Positions 4,888 through 5,592 of a stretch of 5,592 bases of DNA are shown piece after piece. The DNA comes from Anaerolineaceae bacterium UBA3924 (GTDB lineage: Bacteria; Chloroflexota; Anaerolineae; Anaerolineales; Anaerolineaceae): positions 1 through 5,592 of the forward strand of contig DGEO01000004.1 of assembly GCA_002385985.1 (NCBI GenBank), read 5' to 3'. Position 1 is the first letter of the stretch. Each line of letters begins with the position of its first letter. The translations under genes and the position numbers were made by a program. The notes under the pieces are model-generated. The model was not told the origin of the DNA. It saw only the letters and a list, made by a program, of their open reading frames with translations, and did not search any database.

Positions 4888-5592
4888 TGCAGGAAATCGT
4901 CCCCAACGTTTATATTGAGACAGGCTATGCCGGCGTGACCCTGGGCGCCATCAACTGGCCCCACGGGCTGGTGCTGATCGACGCGCCCTTCCGGCCGGAA
5001 GACACCCGCTCCTGGCGCTCCGCCCTGCTGAACCTGGGCGGCGGCGTCGACCGGGTGCTGGTCCAGCTGGACGCCCACCCCGACCGCACCCTGGGCGCCA
5101 AAGGCATGGAATGCACCGTGATCGGGCACGAGAAGATGCTCCAGGTGTTCCGCAACCGGCCGGTGAATTACCGTCCCCCCTCTGTGGACACCGGCGCGGA
5201 ATGGGAGCTGCACAACAACCTGGGCAGCGTGCGCTGGGCGCCGCCGGAGATCACCTTTAGCGACACCATGGAAATCCACTGGAACCAGTCGCCCCTGCTG
5301 CTGGAGCACCACCCCGGCCCGGAGCAGGGGGCCATCTGGGTGCACCTGCCCGACCAGCACGTGCTCTTCGTCGGTGACGCGGTGGTGGCCCACCAGCCCC
5401 CGATTCTCTCTCAGGCCGACCTGCCCGCCTGGATCGAAAGCCTGGAGACGCTGCTGCACCCCGAATTTCAGAATTACCTGATCGTCGGCGGGCGCAACGG
5501 CCTGGTGACCCTGGGCCAGGTGCGCGAATTACTGGAGTTCCTGGTCCTGGTCCAGTCCCGCCTGGAAGAGCTGGGCAGCACCCAGGCCAACC
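4887..5592 (+). CDS. Metallo-beta-lactamase-fold protein with a degenerate metal site (3' end missing)
   Basis: The frame is open from ATG 4887 to the edge (235 complete codons, no stop), so the C-terminus is lost. It begins MQEIVPNVYIETG, a common MBL opening, then LVLIDAP (28-34), VLVQLDAHPDRTLGA (57-71), LLEHHPGPEQGAIWVH (138-153), LFVGDAVV (160-167) and YLIVGGRNG (197-205), which match the MBL order: strand-Asp, HxHxDH, HxPGH, GD and PGHG. Retained putative ligands are His64, Asp66, His141 and Asp164. The first His of HxHxDH is Asp62, the last is Arg67, and the final His is replaced within GGRNG. It may bind metal differently or not at all. Coupled to the upstream kinase, it could be a partner sensor, or a hydrolase; the substrate is unknown. 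It is not a recognisable antibiotic beta-lactamase. Confidence 0.82.
   Translation, partial: MQEIVPNVYIETGYAGVTLGAINWPHGLVLIDAPFRPEDTRSWRSALLNLGGGVDRVLVQLDAHPDRTLGAKGMECTVIGHEKMLQVFRNRPVNYRPPSVDTGAEWELHNNLGSVRWAPPEITFSDTMEIHWNQSPLLLEHHPGPEQGAIWVHLPDQHVLFVGDAVVAHQPPILSQADLPAWIESLETLLHPEFQNYLIVGGRNGLVTLGQVRELLEFLVLVQSRLEELGSTQAN

Noticed and set aside
4827..5459. A 210-codon minus-strand frame opposite the MBL-like gene
   Set aside because: The plus-strand frame has MBL-order motifs, a good ribosome binding site and a coupled start; the minus-strand translation has no recognisable motif.

Overview
This is a GC-rich, gene-dense stretch of bacterial chromosome, and it looks like one end of a metagenomic or draft contig. 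Bases 1-19 are exactly the Nextera (Tn5) mosaic-end adapter, so the first bases are library sequence and genomic DNA begins at about base 20. The right edge cuts through an open gene. The short signal peptidase, the wording of the MiaB motifs (TSHPNWMTDEL, GQIVDRYGKD), high GC, GTG/TTG starts and the soluble GAF-PAS kinase next to a metallo-beta-lactamase-like protein recall Chloroflexota, perhaps Anaerolineae. That assignment is a family-level impression and has not been tested by a search.

Layout: bases 20-257 hold no convincing gene, but contain a very strong hairpin (22-66) and a G-quadruplex-type G-run cluster (141-169). A type I signal peptidase gene (lepB) lies on the minus strand at 258-842. 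A divergent, AT-richer intergenic region (843-1035) separates it from a plus-strand pair: a MiaB-family tRNA methylthiotransferase (1036-2361) and, 9 bases later, a membrane-anchored M23 metallopeptidase (2371-3093). A hairpin and a TATAAT box then precede a second plus-strand unit. This is a soluble GAF-PAS histidine kinase (3286-4887) whose stop codon overlaps the start of an MBL-fold protein (4887 to the edge, incomplete).

Working together: signal peptidase and the M23 peptidase act outside the membrane, in protein export and cell-wall or envelope hydrolysis. MiaB modifies A37 of tRNAs. The kinase and the MBL-like protein are probably translationally coupled and may form a sensory pair. 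The MBL-like protein has lost several canonical metal ligands (DxHxDR where HxHxDH is expected), which is the most unusual protein-level observation. At the expression level, miaB has a perfect TATAAT seven bases before its only usable start codon and no Shine-Dalgarno, which suggests a leaderless mRNA. No CRISPR array, insertion sequence, tRNA or rRNA was seen, and no clearly new multi-gene system is evident.
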